The notes under the pieces are model-generated. The model was given only the letters and a program-made list of their open reading frames with translations, was not told where the DNA came from and did not search any database. A stretch of DNA of 64,000 nt from Sarcocystis neurona (lineage: Eukaryota; Apicomplexa; Conoidasida; Eucoccidiorida; Sarcocystidae): NCBI GenBank assembly GCA_000727475.1, contig KL647305.1:2427255-2491254 (forward strand). The letters run 5' to 3'. Every line of letters begins with the position of its first letter. The stretch's first letter is position 1. A program made the position numbers and the translations under genes. Of this stretch, positions 62,747-64,000 are shown one piece after another.

Positions 62747-64000
62747 GCTGAGACCTAACCTACCACCTCAGCGCATGTTCAACACTTCTGTAGGATTAAG
62801 CAAATGAGCCTCACGCCGGCATCGTGCAGTCAGAAAGGAGCCCAAAACCAGAGGCGTAGTCTTGCAATCGACTACAGTAGACAAAAGGGTAAAAATTGCA
62901 TCAGGCCTTTGTAGAAGCCTTTCCACGAAGCCAGAGCTGCTGCACCACATGAGGGCTGCGCTCACGTCAGCGCTGCCTACTTATCCCTTGGGCCTCACTC
63001 GTGGCGCACGAACTGAAGAAATTACATTTGCATCACGGTAGAAGACCGACACATTCCGTGCGTCACTACCTGCGTCCCTTGTATCTGTTGACATTTCGCT
63101 TGTGCGTTAAAAATCATCGGCCGCGAATCCGATGCTAGAGAGCCAAATCAAGCAGAAGGGCACACACAGCGTAGCTAATCATACTGATGCGACTGCAAAA
63201 CACGGGAGAAGAAACGAATTCGGATGAGCTTTTTAGGGTCCAACCTGGAAAGGCGCTTGGCAGGCATATAGACATGTACAGATAGGTTGCTGAACTTAAC
63301 ACAGATCATGGTGATTGTACAAATATTCAGAGGAAAACCACTGGGGCATCTGGATACGTGGATGGCCTCCCGGGCGGAGGGACGGTAACTGCACGAGGAC
63401 ATTCCTTGATCCAAGCTTAGAATTTCTCCTAGTCTGCCCCGTTTTTTTTCTGTTCAAATTCTGTTTGTGTAAGGAACCTGGAAGGGGCAGACGTGCGCCA
63501 CAGAGAAGTGTTTTTTCGAGTTCTTGTTAAAGAGGGACCCTGGGTTACCCGCGGAGGACGACGGCCACAAATGGTTTGCAGAATGACCGAAAACATCGTC
63601 TTGCTCATTCTTTTTGGCGTTTGCTCGTCTTGGCGACTGCCACTCAATAAGCCTTACCGACAAAATGTAACACGCGCTCACAAATTAGAAATCCGTCGCG
63701 ACCCTGCCACAGTGGCATCCACTCGCCTACTTTTCCATGAACGGGAGCAACCGGCGGGATGCCGGTACACAGACACGCACACGCACACACAAGGTGTTTC
63801 AATATCCACATACGTATGCACGTATGTCTACATAGACCAACTGTACGTCACTTGGTACTGAGCGCGTGCACCGCAAGCAGAAGAGGGTGAGCGGCAACCG
63901 GAAAGCTGTCTGAAGGCGCTGCCACGTCCGAGAGAGAAACACATCAGGCATGAGACATTCATACCAGAACTTTTAGCCGCAAGCACTCCATCGCGCCTGC
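62747..64000. other. intergenic, no firmly supported gene
   Basis: Downstream of the Gln-rich gene. A plus-strand frame at 63493-63861 contains MTENIVLLILFGVCSSWRLP (ATG at 63583), which looks like a signal peptide, but the frame soon runs into CACA-type repeats and stops; a first exon of a secreted protein is possible but unproven. Confidence 0.4.

Overview
The window is nuclear DNA of a eukaryote, most likely a coccidian apicomplexan of the Eimeria/Cyclospora group. Coding regions carry many short, interrupted CAG-family tracts that read as Ala, Ser or Gln, split by GT-AG introns. TA/CA microsatellites lie in introns and between genes. The homopolymer runs are short (mostly five residues or fewer), so I cannot choose between Eimeria and Cyclospora. 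No tRNA, rRNA, CRISPR array, transposase or telomeric repeat was recognised.

Layout. 1-3281: no supported gene. 3282-9111 (-): uroporphyrinogen-III synthase (heme pathway), about 1712 aa. 9112-11956: divergent intergenic region. 11957-21664 (+): TruD/PUS7 pseudouridine synthase, three exons, about 2798 aa. 23268-23731 (-): end of a small unidentified gene. 24820-35235 (-): CFAP58, an axonemal coiled-coil protein, resolved here into ten exons and 977 aa. 35381-35767 (+): degenerate or partial coiled-coil ORF. 39289-41071 (-): weak multi-exon gene candidate. 41985-53533 (+): very large protein with three LOTUS/OST-HTH-like domains. 54055-62746 (+): Gln-rich unidentified protein whose exon joins share one phase. 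62747-64000: nothing firm.

The main result concerns the uroporphyrinogen-III synthase. Every conserved block of the plant-type enzyme is present once, but the order is rotated. The block that is normally N-terminal (LVILTRADGRNDALL, then VEVLEVPLL) sits at the C terminus. It lies in the second exon, joined in phase after the normal C-terminal segment, so the gene looks circularly permuted. In the known fold the first strands and the C-terminal segment belong to the same domain, so a rotation is structurally possible.

The genes are unrelated in pathway and there is no operon logic. Low-complexity expansion is strong in four of the five large genes and absent from CFAP58 and its roughly 20 kb surroundings, so the region alternates between repeat-rich and repeat-poor blocks. 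CFAP58 (flagellar axoneme) and the LOTUS protein (RNA-binding family linked to germline biology elsewhere) are both plausible male-gamete or sexual-stage genes; that link is inference.
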